From NCBI RefSeq assembly GCF_000350105.1, contig NZ_CAIY01000012.1, forward strand, positions 13-64,012: a stretch of DNA of 64,000 nt, read 5' to 3'. Positions within the stretch are counted from its first letter, which is position 1. Each line of letters begins with the position of its first letter. This stretch comes from Richelia intracellularis HH01 (GTDB lineage Bacteria > Cyanobacteriota > Cyanobacteriia > Cyanobacteriales > Nostocaceae). The notes beneath the pieces are model-generated. The model worked only from the letters and a program-made list of their open reading frames with translations, searched no databases and was not told where the DNA came from. Of the stretch, positions 41,509-52,317 are shown in pieces. The position numbers were made by a program, and so were the translations under genes.

Positions 41509-42499
41509 TGGTAATTTCCCGATACTATAAATAAAACGATGAACTATTATTATCTAACTAAACTACATATATTCTCCTCCGTAATTATACTAGTTGATTC
41601 TCATTATCATGTTAGTGATAACTTACAACCTAATAAATAAAGTAAATATTAAATTCCCTTGTAATTTATACATTTATGATAAATAACATATCAAACTAAA
41701 GCCCCGCTAAATAAATAATGATGACTAATCATTTGATGTAAATAAAATGTGTAATAATTTATCTTAGAGATGTAATTACAAGGATTTCATCCTACTATAA
41801 TAGAATATAAATCTGCTGGCTATTTACAAATAATATTGTAAGCTATTAAATGTAATATCCAAGATCTTTTTATTTAGCTATATATTTATTATATTTAATG
41901 ATTATAGTTCAATTATCACTTGTAGAATTTGCAGAATGTAATAGGTCTAAAAAGCTGCAAATTCTTTTCGCTAAGGTTGCTAAGCTAATAATATCTTTTA
42001 AAGTAAATTACTCCGTTAATTTTGGCTTCTTAAATATAATTTTTTATAAGTTGAATAAAATATTATAAGCCTATCTATATCAGCTATGTATCTATAAAGT
42101 ATGATTTTTGCAAGTTTGATACATTGGTTTGAGAATGATAAAAATATCAGATAATACCAACTATTTCTTAGTATAGTTGATACTGTAATATCACTACCAT
42201 CAATTTTACTTATAAAAGCAACTCTTGTAGTAAATATTGAGGATAGTAGCATATCAAAAAAATAATTTTATAAAGATGATGAATCATAGTAAGCAGTATC
42301 CACAATTTTTTTGATTTTTGTCATAGTCTACATCAAGTTTATACGCATGGCATGATGTTTAGTGAAATGGGAAATTAATATCCTAAGTAGATTTCAAGAA
42401 TTAGAATGTTTCCTTATTTATTCATTACCAATCTAAAATTAAATTTTGAAAGAGTAATCTTATACTAGAGATAAATAATTACAATGTTATATGAAGTGA
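41509..42499. other. 1.0-kb very AT-rich spacer
   Basis: This lies upstream of argG and the glycosyltransferase remnant. Open frames such as 42016-42252 (minus) have AT-driven composition and no resemblance. Nothing else was recognised. Confidence 0.5.
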
Positions 42500-43390
42500 A
42501 TAGTATTTTTTAGTATTTTTATTCCAACCTATAATCATCTACCTATTGTGGTTAAATATCTTAAGGATTTGGAAAATCAGATACTGAGCAGTCCAAACTT
42601 ATTAAGTAATTATGAAATTGTGGTAGTAGATGATGATGTTTCAAATGATGATACTTGTCTATGGTTGGAAACCAACAAAACAGAATTCCCCTATGTTTAG
42701 ATGTTTTCAACAAGCGGACAAAAGACCAGCTATAGCAAGGAATTTGGGGAATTATCTTTACGGATAGTGATTGATAGGTAACAGAGCATTTTATTTGGTC
42801 TCATTGCAATACTTTAGTGGAAGGTAGAAAAATACTAGGCAATGATCATTTTTTCGATTATGGTGCTGTTATTAACACTTATAATTTTGATGTACTTACT
42901 TCTCTGCTGCTTTCTTTGCTACTAGAAATGTTGCTATTTATAAGCACTGGTTAGAAATTACTGGATTATTCTATACTAGTTTTCAATAGTATGGCTGGGA
43001 AAATTTAGAACTAAATATAAGGCTAAAAAGTCTTGGACTAAAGATGATAAAGTGCCCCCAGCTTTAACAGCTGTTTACTATTAGCATGCAACCTTTAGTT
43101 TAAACGAAATACCCTACTTAATTAATAAGGAAATTCAACAGGGACATATGGGAGTTTTCTTTTATAAAAAGCACCCCATATGAGAAAATCACTTGGTTGC
43201 ATCGCATATTATGGGGTTTTGTTTCCTTAAAGTGGGTTGTTAAATGAAAAAATAATGTCCCCCTTTCTAAAATTATTAATTGATTTTGGGAGGCCACAGT
43301 AGGCATTAGTAATTCTGCGAATTTTCCTCAATGAGTATAATCTGAAAGAGTGTGCGTGAAACTTATAGGAAGATAACTAGACTAAGTAGT
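42500..43390 (+). pseudogene. decayed family-2 glycosyltransferase
   Basis: Reading the plus strand through several frames recovers an almost full-length GT-A family-2 glycosyltransferase. About 42505-42700 reads SIFIPTYNHLPIVVKYLKDL, EIVVVDDDVSNDDT and WLETNKTEFPYV, then stop. About 42790-42890 reads LVEGRKILGNDHFFDYGAVI. About 42940-43050 reads NVAIYKHW, LEITGLFYTSFQ and YGWENLELNIRLKSLGL. About 43110-43250 reads NEIPYLINKEIQQGHMGVFFYKKHP and LHRILWGFVSLKWV. Further pieces near 43265-43330 (INFWEATVGISNSANFPQ) extend the match. Multiple stops and frameshifts make a functional product impossible. Such enzymes add sugars to surface glycans or glycolipids; the specific acceptor is unknown. Confidence 0.85.
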
Positions 43391-44094
43391 AAGGGAACAA
43401 GAAGAATTTTCGCTGATACTGCTTATGTGAATTACTCTGTTGATAAAAGCTACTTTATAGATACGACTCAGTAATTGGTTAATTACTACAACCAACAGTT
43501 GAAGGAAAAAAGAATAACCTGATCACCAATTAGTCGCATAACTAAAGTAATTAATAATTCATTTTCATGATAATGACCCACCTCTGGCTCTGTTAACCTC
43601 ACTACTATAGTCTTGGTTGCAAGTAAAAACATGAAAGAGGATAGGATTTTATTTATAAGATGAGTCTCTAGCTTTCCTAGCCTCCATCTTATCTCTTTAA
43701 GGAAGTGCTTTATACTAAATTGGGATGGAAATATGGTGGATTTTCTTGACAATTCTCCAAGTAGAAGTCTTAATTGAACAACATGATAAATTTGCTTGTA
43801 AATTAAGACTAGATAAAAATTTAACAACCTAATGGAGCAAATCCTGAATATTGAGTAGAGATTCAGCTCAGAATGGTTAATATGAGTAATGACTTGATTA
43901 ATTAGGAAAAACTTTCGATTCTTTTATACTTGGATGGGGATATGGAGCAAAAGTTATAAATAACTGGAGTTCAGATTCTATAACTCCAGTTAGTAAGTAA
44001 TTGTTATTTATATTTAGGCACGTGTAGGATTGCATTCTAAAGATTAAGTAATCCTACTCCTGCTCAGAACTACTTAATCTTTACCTTTTATAGT
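43391..44094. other. spacer with an unidentified open frame
   Basis: A minus-strand frame of 113 codons (43486-43827) is open, but I find no family resemblance or ribosome-binding site, and it may be chance or debris. The region ends just past the acsF 3' end. Confidence 0.4.
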
Positions 44095-45171
44095 CTAGCC
44101 TATAGCACCTGTTACCAGGGAAACATTAATTGGTTTCATAAGATAAAGTTTTAATAATTGCCAAGCATTAGAAGTATAAAGCGGCAATTTTTTAAATGTC
44201 TGCAGGAATTTGGGAGTATTAGAATTAGTGATTGTGGTTAATTTTTCATTGTTTTTGACACAAACTTCTAAGCAATCATAAAATTTTGGAGACTCTACAT
44301 TCAGTATTACGGGAAATACACGTCCAGCTGTTTCGTTGGTTTTCTTAATCACATACTTATCGTAATCCCGAGCATCCAAACCAATAGCAGCATAAAAATC
44401 ATGGCGCTGTATGTCATTGAGGTACATAGTGGCAAATACGGACAGCAGAAAAAAGCGACACCATAACCGTGCTTTCCAATCATTTAGCATCTGTGGTTGT
44501 GCTCTCATAACAGCATCAAAAAAGTCACCATGTCGGTTCTCATCTTGACACCAGTTTTCAAACCAACGGAAAATTGGATAAATTCTGTCTTCTGGATGTT
44601 TCTCCAGATGGCGATAAATTGTGATATAACGCCAATAACCAATTTTTTCTGACAGATAAGTAGCGTAGAAAATAAACTTAGGTTTGAAGAAAGTATAATT
44701 GCGGCTCTTAGTTAAAAACCCTAAATCTAGGGACATATTGAAGTCAGACATTGCCTTATTGAGAAACCCTGCATGACGAGCCTCATCACGAGACATAAGG
44801 GTAAAACATTCAGCCAAAATGGGACTTTTATTTTTTAGACGACGACCCATCTCTTTGTATAGCAAAAAGCCAGAAAATTCGGCTGTGCAAGAACGTTCTA
44901 AGAATTCTATAAATAACTTACGGGTTTTCCCATCAATATGATCCCATGACTGCTCAAACTCAGCATCTCGAACAAAGTGATGGCGGTTGTAGTCAGTGCG
45001 AAATTCTTCGAGAATAGCCCTTAACTCATCTTCATTGCAGGAGATGTCCATACGTGCCATCTCATCAAAATCTGTAGTGTAAAAACGAGGTGTTAACAGA
45101 GTTTCTTGTGCTGGGATTTTTACCCCTGGGCGCAGCTCATCAGAGCCTGATTTCTTGAGAGATTCTACCAT
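44095..45171 (-). CDS. acsF: Mg-protoporphyrin IX monomethyl ester (oxidative) cyclase
   Basis: This 358-residue aerobic cyclase builds the isocyclic E ring of chlorophyll using O2. It is a di-iron protein with ferritin-like EXXH ligands visible in [11 protein letters not shown] and [11 protein letters not shown], and further Glu ligands in [14 protein letters not shown]. The N-terminus ([19 protein letters not shown]) is typical. Only one copy is in the window; many cyanobacteria have a second copy for low oxygen. It is a single gene with 1.3 kb of non-coding DNA upstream. Confidence 0.96.
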   Translation of the reverse strand: MVESLKKSGSDELRPGVKIPAQETLLTPRFYTTDFDEMARMDISCNEDELRAILEEFRTDYNRHHFVRDAEFEQSWDHIDGKTRKLFIEFLERSCTAEFSGFLLYKEMGRRLKNKSPILAECFTLMSRDEARHAGFLNKAMSDFNMSLDLGFLTKSRNYTFFKPKFIFYATYLSEKIGYWRYITIYRHLEKHPEDRIYPIFRWFENWCQDENRHGDFFDAVMRAQPQMLNDWKARLWCRFFLLSVFATMYLNDIQRHDFYAAIGLDARDYDKYVIKKTNETAGRVFPVILNVESPKFYDCLEVCVKNNEKLTTITNSNTPKFLQTFKKLPLYTSNAWQLLKLYLMKPINVSLVTGAIG

Positions 45172-46509
45172 ATCTTGATTGTCATGAGTGTGTTGAGAAA
45201 GCTAAAGTATTGATATGAAATAGGCGCGAAGGAAAGCCTTTAGTAGTTAAAAAATAAGAACATTCCACTGCCTGAATCCCAGTCTAACAATGCAAAGGGC
45301 AAGAAAAAGAGGGGTAAATATTAAGAGTTGCAACAATCTTTATGTTTTTATAATGATTGGCGGGATAAATCCTAAAATACTTAGGTCTCGTATTTTTAGT
45401 TTTGAACTGTGTAATATTACACGCTATCATTTTTTTACTATGAAGAAGAGTTTTGCAGTATTAAAAAATTAACTCTCATTTATAAATGGGTTGCTTCTAG
45501 GGAAAACTTGTAAAGTTTTCCTTTCTCAAATTTGTTTTTGGATTCCCCTATAAACCATAGGTTATTCCCAGGTAGTACTAAGAAATTATACTTGGTTAAC
45601 TAATATGAAAAATATGCTAAGTAGAATTTATTTATGATTTTTTTTCTGTAAAATGAATCGATAGGGTCCCAAATATATAAATAAGTTATGATAGTCAGAA
45701 TCTCAGGCTTGATAATCCTCAATAAAGTCCGCAAATATAAATTGCAATGAAACCAATGTACCATAATCCAGGAGCCTAGATACTAGGTAATAATAACCAC
45801 ATATATTAGTCTAGCAAAAACAATTCTGTTGTCAGCTTCAACCCTGCAAAAATTCATACTGTAGTGTTTTTATGAAGCTTTTTTATTAGGAAATGAAAGA
45901 AATAAAGGGACTAGTAGCTAAATGGGGAAGTACTAGATGCTAAACTTTGAGAGAATATTGAAGCAGGGTTTGCTGACTATAACCTGTAAAGGCACTAAAA
46001 CACAAAATAATTGAAAGTTTGCACAGGAATAATTCAACGTTATCATAATAAAAAGCATGCGATTTCCATTTCATATCAAAATATTTTTGGTGCAAGGTAT
46101 AACTCTTGATTACTAAGTACCCAGGGTATATTTTATATTCTGTTTCACCTTAAATTGTATCCAAAAACTTAATTTACTAGAATTTTGATTCCACAAGAAA
46201 AAGCTTTTTTACTTATTACTTAAGAAAGTTGTTAATAATGATATTGCCCGGTTATTATTGTGGTGCTATTTGCTACTCTAAATAAACTTCCAACAATTTA
46301 TGGTCGCAATAAACCCTGAGGTTTGCTGTACCATATATTATATATTTTGACTGCTTCAATTATTTTTATACGTAGGAAACTATTACTTATTTTTCTATTC
46401 TCATACTCCAACACAATATTTACTAATATGCATTCCGTATGATGAAGAGTGATAGACAACTAAAAGATATAATTTTTTAAGGTAAAGGGTAAAAGAGGTA
46501 TACCAAATT
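45172..46509. other. 1.3-kb divergent spacer
   Basis: This lies between acsF (minus) and coaD (plus). A 60-codon frame at 45290-45472 has no resemblance or ribosome-binding site. No remnant or strong hairpin was recognised. Confidence 0.5.
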
Positions 46510-47004
46510 ATGATCGCCATTTATCCAGGCAGTTTTGACCCCATCACTTTAGGACACCTCGATATTATTCGGCGTAGTGCCAGGCTTTTCGATAATGTTG
46601 TGGTGGCTGTATTGTGTAATCTCAATAAAATGCCATTGTTTCCAGTAAAACAGAGATTAGAGCAAATCCGTCTATCTACACAGAACTTACCTAACGTTGA
46701 GGCTGATACCTTTGATGGTTTAATCGTTAACTATGCTCAAATGCGACAGGCACAAGTTCTACTTAGGGGGTTGAGGGCTATTTCTGACTTCGAAGTAGAA
46801 TTACAAATGGCTCATACTAATAAAACACTTTCTACCCAGATTGAAACAATTTTTTTAGCTACCTCTAATGAATATAGTTTTTTAAGTAGTAGTGTTGTAA
46901 AAGAAATTGCAAGATTTGGCGGTTTTGTTGATCATCTAGTTCCCGAACACGTTGCTCAGGATATTTATAAACACTGTATGCCTAAACATCTAATGTCCAA
47001 GTAG
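46510..47004 (+). CDS. coaD: phosphopantetheine adenylyltransferase
   Basis: This 164-residue nucleotidyltransferase joins ATP to 4'-phosphopantetheine, the penultimate step of coenzyme A synthesis. Motifs are [16 protein letters not shown] with the T/HxGH-type signature (5-20), [19 protein letters not shown], and [16 protein letters not shown] at the family's usual ISSS position. Length is normal and the ATG is unambiguous. Spacers on both sides are non-coding. Confidence 0.96.
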   Translation: MIAIYPGSFDPITLGHLDIIRRSARLFDNVVVAVLCNLNKMPLFPVKQRLEQIRLSTQNLPNVEADTFDGLIVNYAQMRQAQVLLRGLRAISDFEVELQMAHTNKTLSTQIETIFLATSNEYSFLSSSVVKEIARFGGFVDHLVPEHVAQDIYKHCMPKHLMSK

Positions 47005-47649
47005 ATTATATTAATAGGGATAAATACCCTCAAAAAATTCATGAGAGTAAGAGGTTGGCTATTAAGAAAATATTACTCTCAGTATCATGCAGATATCCTT
47101 GGTTTGCAAGACTATAATCTCTGAATGAAAACCATTATAATACTTGGATTTTATTCGGGTTGTCATTCCAGAAGCATTTTAGGAAGTATGCCAAGTATTA
47201 TCAAATAAAAAAAGGATATTTTTTAGGTTGAAGAATATGATCAATCCTTAGTTAATCCCGCACGAGCTAAGCTGCATTGTTCTGTAAGGTAAAAAATAAT
47301 GTGAAGACATGCAAGAAACCCCCACAAAAATCGATTGCCAATGATGAAGTTATTATGAGGAGTTAGAATAAACAAAACACTGAAGATTTTGTAGAAACTA
47401 TAGTTATCGAGAAATATGCTAATTGAATGTTGGAGATGATTGATGAACTTTAATAAAAATTATGTGAATAACAAGGGCTAAATGTATTCAAAAAATTTTA
47501 TGGCTAAAATATAAACCGAATTACCACATATCGATTGTAATATTCTGGTAGGGGATGTTTATTTATATGGTTTCAATGGATTTTTAAATTAAGAAATTAT
47601 TGAAATTGTATAAAATAGCATGTAAGCAAATTTGACCAGTTGATATTTA
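47005..47649. other. 0.65-kb spacer
   Basis: This lies between the 3' ends of coaD and the radical-SAM gene. It shows short semi-coherent reading but no recognised family, RNA or hairpin. Confidence 0.45.
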
Positions 47650-48978
47650 TTATGTTTTTAAGGGAAAAATACAAGTTCTCACTAGTTCTTCTGCCCCTGC
47701 AACTGGAAATATTGGTTTGCCCAACTGCTGTGATACTTCTTCAAGCTTAATATCATCTAAAAAGACAAACTCTTCATGTTTTAGCATTATTGCTGGTATT
47801 ATAACTCCATCTCCCAGATTATGTCCTCTCAACTTGGTAATTAAGTCATAACCAGTGAGCAGACCTGTGACAGTAATATTTTGTCCCCAGTAATCACTTG
47901 ATAAGGGACACATATTTATATTCAACCCTGAAACTGAATTCAACCGCTCCAGTATTGGTTGGAAAACCCTTTCAACAGCATTCCCTACTACCCAAGTCAG
48001 CTCGTGGGGTGGGACTTTCTTTGGGAGCAGGCGATCAGCAACATTCATAAATTGCTTGATAAATAAACGAATTGAGCCAACACCATTATCAATTTGGGGA
48101 TAGTATTCATACTCTGATTCACACGGTAAGTCCTCACCAGCAATCAAGAACCATTCATCTGCAAGCCAAACAAAAGTAGAACCTAAATTTTGGCGAAATT
48201 CTTGCTGTAATATTTGCACTTGTTCAATCACTTCTAGAGCTTTTTTTTCAGTTACAGGTATTAATTCATCTTCTTGTGGCCGAAATCTAGTTAATCCAAC
48301 TGGAACAACTGCAACTGAAGCCACTGTAGGTACTTCACCTATGTGGAAAGATGCCAGATCACGGAGGGTTTGCTCTAAGTGGACACCATCATTTATACCA
48401 GGACAAATAACTACTTGTGCATGTATTTGCAACCTCCTATCCTGAAACCATTTCAGTTGTGACATAATCCTACCTGCACGGGGATTTTTTAACAACTTGG
48501 TACGTATTTCTCCCTCTGTAGCATGGACAGAAACATATAAAGGAGACAAACGAATTTGTTCTATTCGCTGCCATTCTCTGTCAGACAAATTGGTCAAGGT
48601 TAGATATGAGCCATACAAGAAACTTAATCGATAATCATCATCTTTAAGATATAGGTTTTCTCTCTTTCCCGGGGGTTGTTGGTCTATGAAACAAAAGGGA
48701 CAACTATTATTACATTGAATCAAGCCATCGAATAAAGCAGTCTCGAATTCTAATCCCAGGCCTTCATCATATTCCTTCTCAATTTCTACATGGTATATTT
48801 TACCTGCTACATCTAGCACTTTTATTTCCAGAAACTCATCTGCACAGAGAAATTGATAATCAATTAAATCCCTTAGATTTATTCCATTGATACTAATAAT
48901 GGCATCACCAGAGGCGAGTTCTACCTCAGCGGCAATTGAATCTGGTAATACTTTCGAAATACGGGCAGGATAAACCAT
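47650..48978 (-). CDS. TIGR03279-type radical SAM protein with PDZ and DUF512 domains
   Basis: This predicted 442-residue protein belongs to a radical-SAM-like family widespread in cyanobacteria and some anaerobes, of unknown reaction. A PDZ-like domain (ISKVLPDSIAAEVELASGDAI) is followed by the cluster motif CNNSCPFC (CX3CX2C, binding a 4Fe-4S cluster with SAM). A radical-SAM barrel follows (YVSVHATEGEIRTKLLKNP, QVVICPGINDG) and a C-terminal DUF512 region. ATG 48976-48978 (MVYPARISKVL) is preferred because the 15 residues encoded upstream are AT-driven (LLQIYLLYLYFYL). It lies downstream of uppP on the same strand, 291 bp apart. Confidence 0.88.
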   Translation of the reverse strand: MVYPARISKVLPDSIAAEVELASGDAIISINGINLRDLIDYQFLCADEFLEIKVLDVAGKIYHVEIEKEYDEGLGLEFETALFDGLIQCNNSCPFCFIDQQPPGKRENLYLKDDDYRLSFLYGSYLTLTNLSDREWQRIEQIRLSPLYVSVHATEGEIRTKLLKNPRAGRIMSQLKWFQDRRLQIHAQVVICPGINDGVHLEQTLRDLASFHIGEVPTVASVAVVPVGLTRFRPQEDELIPVTEKKALEVIEQVQILQQEFRQNLGSTFVWLADEWFLIAGEDLPCESEYEYYPQIDNGVGSIRLFIKQFMNVADRLLPKKVPPHELTWVVGNAVERVFQPILERLNSVSGLNINMCPLSSDYWGQNITVTGLLTGYDLITKLRGHNLGDGVIIPAIMLKHEEFVFLDDIKLEEVSQQLGKPIFPVAGAEELVRTCIFPLKT

Positions 48979-49268
48979 GGTTAAATAAAAATAGAGATAT
49001 AGTAAGTAAATTTGTAAGAGCAAATATTGCAGTGAGAAAATCTTATGGGCTCTGATTTTACTTTGCTCTGTCTGACAAGGATAAAATAAAACATAGGCAT
49101 ATTTCCTGTCTCATAGAAAAATATTTCCTTAAAAAATTAGGAAAATATCGTGCACAGTAAAGCCAGTTTAATGTTTAACATTATAGGCCAACATATTGTT
49201 TCATTCTTTTTACTAGTCTCTACTTTTTTGCTCTATTTTTAAACTTTAATTAGTCAATCATTGTAATA

Positions 49269-50213
49269 TTATTGCATACCAATCATACCTAAAAGTACTA
49301 AGCCAAATACTAGCCTGTACCATACAAATACCCATATGCTTGTAGTTTGAAGAAAACGTAGTAACCAGTCAATAGCTAGATAAGAAAAGATTGCTGATGA
49401 AATTACTCCAGCAAGGACGGTAGTAATCCCCATATTTCCGATACCAGTAGTTAATAAGTCCTTCAGTTCTACTAATCCGGCTAAAGTAATCGCAGGGATT
49501 CCTAGTAGGAAAGAAAAACGAGCAGCAGTTTCTCTCGTTAAACCAATTAATAATCCACCAGTTAGAGTCAAACCTGAACGAGAAGAACCAGGAATTAAGG
49601 CTAAAGCTTGAGCTAGACCAACTAAAATGCCATCATTTATGCTTAATTCACATAAGTTGCGCTTTTGCTCACCAATTTTCTCGGCCAAGCCCATTAATAA
49701 AGACATGAAAATAGATGTGGTTGCAATGACTGCCATACTTCGTAAATTTGAATTATAAAACTGTGAGAAGAAATATTTAACCAATAATCCAAAGAAGACG
49801 ATAGGAAGGTTACCAATAATAATCCCTATGACAATTCGGAGGTTATTATCTTGGTAATCAGAACAACTAAGAGCTTTCCTTGCTCCTGTGATTACTTCTA
49901 ATAAAAAAACCCAGAAATACGACACAACAGCAACAATGCTACCCAGCTGAATCACGGCAGTGAATGTTATACCCGGATCACCCCACCCCATTATAACTGG
50001 TACTACCTTTAAATGAGCAGTACTACTAATGGGTAAAAACTCTGTTGCCCCTTGTACGAAACCCAGAAAGGCACCTTGCCAAAAATTTATTTGAGGAGTG
50101 CTAGCAGTTTCATTTACTTGACTGAGAACAGGGGTAGGCATTGTTACTGCCAGAGATAAAATGACAGATGTTACTGTTAAAAATAAAAATAATTGACTTT
50201 TCGATAGAACCAT
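49269..50213 (-). CDS. uppP: undecaprenyl-diphosphate phosphatase
   Basis: This 314-residue polytopic membrane enzyme recycles undecaprenyl diphosphate to the monophosphate for peptidoglycan and glycan assembly. The family motifs are GFVQGATEFLPISSTAHL (about 51-68) and LALIPGSSRSGLTLTGGLLIGL (about 200), which contain the catalytic Glu and Arg residues. The roughly 40-residue signal-like N-terminus before the first motif is common in cyanobacterial members. It complements uppS elsewhere in the window. Confidence 0.95.
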   Translation of the reverse strand: MVLSKSQLFLFLTVTSVILSLAVTMPTPVLSQVNETASTPQINFWQGAFLGFVQGATEFLPISSTAHLKVVPVIMGWGDPGITFTAVIQLGSIVAVVSYFWVFLLEVITGARKALSCSDYQDNNLRIVIGIIIGNLPIVFFGLLVKYFFSQFYNSNLRSMAVIATTSIFMSLLMGLAEKIGEQKRNLCELSINDGILVGLAQALALIPGSSRSGLTLTGGLLIGLTRETAARFSFLLGIPAITLAGLVELKDLLTTGIGNMGITTVLAGVISSAIFSYLAIDWLLRFLQTTSIWVFVWYRLVFGLVLLGMIGMQ

Positions 50214-50305
50214 TTATTTACTACTCTCAAAGACCAAAGAATTTTATACTACTCTTGTAGAAATAACTTTTTAAGTACATATGTATTTTTTTGTGTAAAT
50301 ATTAT

Positions 50306-50335
50306 GCATTTGGATATATAGCATTTGGATATATA
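50306..50335. repeat. 15-bp tandem duplication
   Basis: GCATTTGGATATATA occurs twice back to back (50306-50320, 50321-50335). It lies about 90-120 bp upstream of the uppP start, where it could duplicate a promoter element such as TATATA. Confidence 0.6.
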
Positions 50336-50530
50336 GTTTATTAATTTTAAGAAATCACTAACCACTATTTTCACAATGTAAATAAGCCGCAGTATAATAA
50401 ATACAATGTAATTATATTTATTATACTTGCAAGCTAATTGGAGTTATTTTTACTCACTACTAAAACTTTTTCATTTGCGATAACGTATTTTCCAGGTAAT
50501 GTAAAATTCCCGTATCAGTAAAGAGACTTC

Positions 50531-50554
50531 CCTCCTCTGGGAGGATTTTTTACC
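50531..50554 (+). promoter_or_regulatory. hairpin sequestering the ribosome-binding site of the DUF3120 gene
   Basis: CCTCC (50531-50535) can pair with GGAGG (50540-50544) across a 4-nt loop. The GGAGG is the Shine-Dalgarno sequence, 10 nt before the ATG at 50555. In the mRNA the ribosome-binding site could be masked. A T6 run follows, so it might alternatively act as a weak terminator. Confidence 0.5.
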
Positions 50555-51340
50555 ATGTATGGTATCTTAAATCAAATAACAAATATTCATATTCAGAAAG
50601 TTTTGGTTAATAACACCTTATCCTCCTATGTTCCTGGTAAATCTTCTAAGACAACCATTGAAATCCATCAAACCACCAAATTACCATGGTGGGATAAATT
50701 TACTTGCCAAACCTGGTTAGTTTTTGGGTTAGCAGTCTTTCTTGTATCTGTACCTGTTTTTATCCAGGCTCCCCTAGTACGAATATTACCTTGGTTGAGT
50801 TTAGGATTAACAGTTTTTTGGGTGTGGTTAAGCGTTTCATTAATGTCACATCCAAAAACACATATTTGGGGTGATATTTTATATGGATTTAGCTGGAGTT
50901 GGTTAGCCGGCGGAATTTACTGGGGTTGGTTACGTTGGGAACCCCTATGGCATTTGCCGGTGGAAGCAATTGGTCTCCCATTTGCAGTTGTATGCTTGAG
51001 CAAAAATTGGGCAAAAGTCGGCAGCTGGTTTTATTTAGGGTCCTTATTGGGCACAGTTATTACAGATGTTTATTTCTATATTGCTGACCTAATGTCTTAT
51101 TGGCGTCAAATCATGCGAGTAGAACCAGAATCCATCGCACCAATTTTACGACAAGCACTATTCCAAATACAACAGACTCCTGTAAATATAGGGTGGGCTT
51201 TGATCCTTGGTTTAACTTTACTGGTAGTAGGGATACTCCCTCTTCACTATAGTAAGGAACATTGGTATGCTTTCAGTGGAGCAGTTTTAAGTACTATTTT
51301 AGTAGATAGCCTTTTTTTACTAGCTGCAATTATAGCCTAA
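50555..51340 (+). CDS. DUF3120 membrane protein
   Basis: This 261-residue protein belongs to a cyanobacterial and plastid-lineage family of unknown function. About six hydrophobic segments are visible, with conserved-looking stretches WLVFGLAVFLVSVPVFIQAPLVR (about 57-79), WGDILYGFSWSWLAGGIYWGWLRWEP and GTVITDVYFYIADLM. The first 48 residues are hydrophilic and may not be conserved, but GGAGG near the ATG at 50555 supports this start. It is divergent from uppP. Confidence 0.8.
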   Translation: MYGILNQITNIHIQKVLVNNTLSSYVPGKSSKTTIEIHQTTKLPWWDKFTCQTWLVFGLAVFLVSVPVFIQAPLVRILPWLSLGLTVFWVWLSVSLMSHPKTHIWGDILYGFSWSWLAGGIYWGWLRWEPLWHLPVEAIGLPFAVVCLSKNWAKVGSWFYLGSLLGTVITDVYFYIADLMSYWRQIMRVEPESIAPILRQALFQIQQTPVNIGWALILGLTLLVVGILPLHYSKEHWYAFSGAVLSTILVDSLFLLAAIIA

Positions 51341-52317
51341 TTTACATCAGTCTTTACATTTACAGCCTTTTCAAAGGTTCATCTATAAAATTCTTTCCAA
51401 TACCAGTGTTAAGTTTAGCACCTTAACACAGTTTGAAGCTAAAATACTAGGAACGGTTTTAGGTTTATAAGTAAATTGTTTAAAGGTAGTTGTACTTTAA
51501 ACACCAAATGCTAGGCTTTATAGAGTATTTAAGGTTGCAGAGAATGCTTAATTTATCTTATTACTTTGAGTTTAAGTAACTTAATTAGGAAAAACAGTCA
51601 AAAATATGATTTCGATATATTATAAAATATACAAGGTTTAATAGGGATAAAAATTACTATTAATGAAATAATATCACGTTAGTCTTTATAAGTTTTTCTA
51701 CTGATTTATCCAGGTATAGCTTTTGAGTGAGTTTAAGTACATTAAACAAAGCCTCACAAGTCAAATTGCATACTTGCTTGTAATGCTTAGTTATTCCTAT
51801 TGTACATTTAATTCTTAAGGTTTTCCTTTAAGGACTAGCATTATTGAATAGTGACTGTACTTTTTGAATCAAATGGAAGTCTTAATACTCAATTGCTTAT
51901 TAATGGGTTCACTGAGCTGATTTGGGATTAACAATATCATATTTGCTTGAATAACTAATAAAAAAATTTACCGATCAACAACTTTATTCTTGGACCAAAC
52001 AAGTTTTACATTGACTAATGCAAAACTGTAGTAAAGAAGAATCCTAAAAAATTATTGAGGTCTGGTTATTCACATGCCGGATATTTAGTTAATAGTAGAC
52101 AAATTACATATCATTGGTTTACTTATGGGAGAATATTTGTAATTCTATAATTTGGCTTTTAAAATTTCCCAGGCATTGATTTTCATGCCATAGCGAATAA
52201 TTATTTATAAAAGATAGGTTGATGGGGCTAATATTCTAACCTACTATGCATGATGGTGGGTCTAGTAGTGTTAACAGAGAATCTGAACTTTAATTTGATA
52301 GAAAGAGGCAGAAAATA
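51341..52317. other. 1.0-kb spacer with a coding-like remnant
   Basis: A plus-strand stretch at about 51967-52090 reads FTDQQLYSWTKQVLH, stop, LMQNCSKEES, stop, KIIEVWLF in one frame. This looks like a decayed helical protein of unknown family. An 8-bp inverted repeat near 51478-51502 (GTTTAAAG...CTTTAAAC) follows the DUF3120 gene. The psbU promoter should lie at the 3' end. Confidence 0.4.

Larger units (their letters stand above)
50214..50554. other. divergent spacer with a 15-bp tandem repeat and an SD-masking hairpin
   Basis: This lies between uppP and the DUF3120 gene. It contains two exact copies of GCATTTGGATATATA (50306-50335) and the hairpin before DUF3120 described separately. Confidence 0.5.

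Noticed and set aside
42016-42252. 78-codon minus-strand frame upstream of argG
   Set aside because: It looks like chance in very AT-rich DNA, with no resemblance to a known family.
43486-43827. 113-codon minus-strand open frame downstream of acsF
   Set aside because: It has no family resemblance, no ribosome-binding site and an AT-driven residue mix. It is described only as part of the spacer.
45290-45472. 60-codon plus-strand frame upstream of acsF
   Set aside because: It has no ribosome-binding site, no resemblance and a position antisense to the probable acsF leader.
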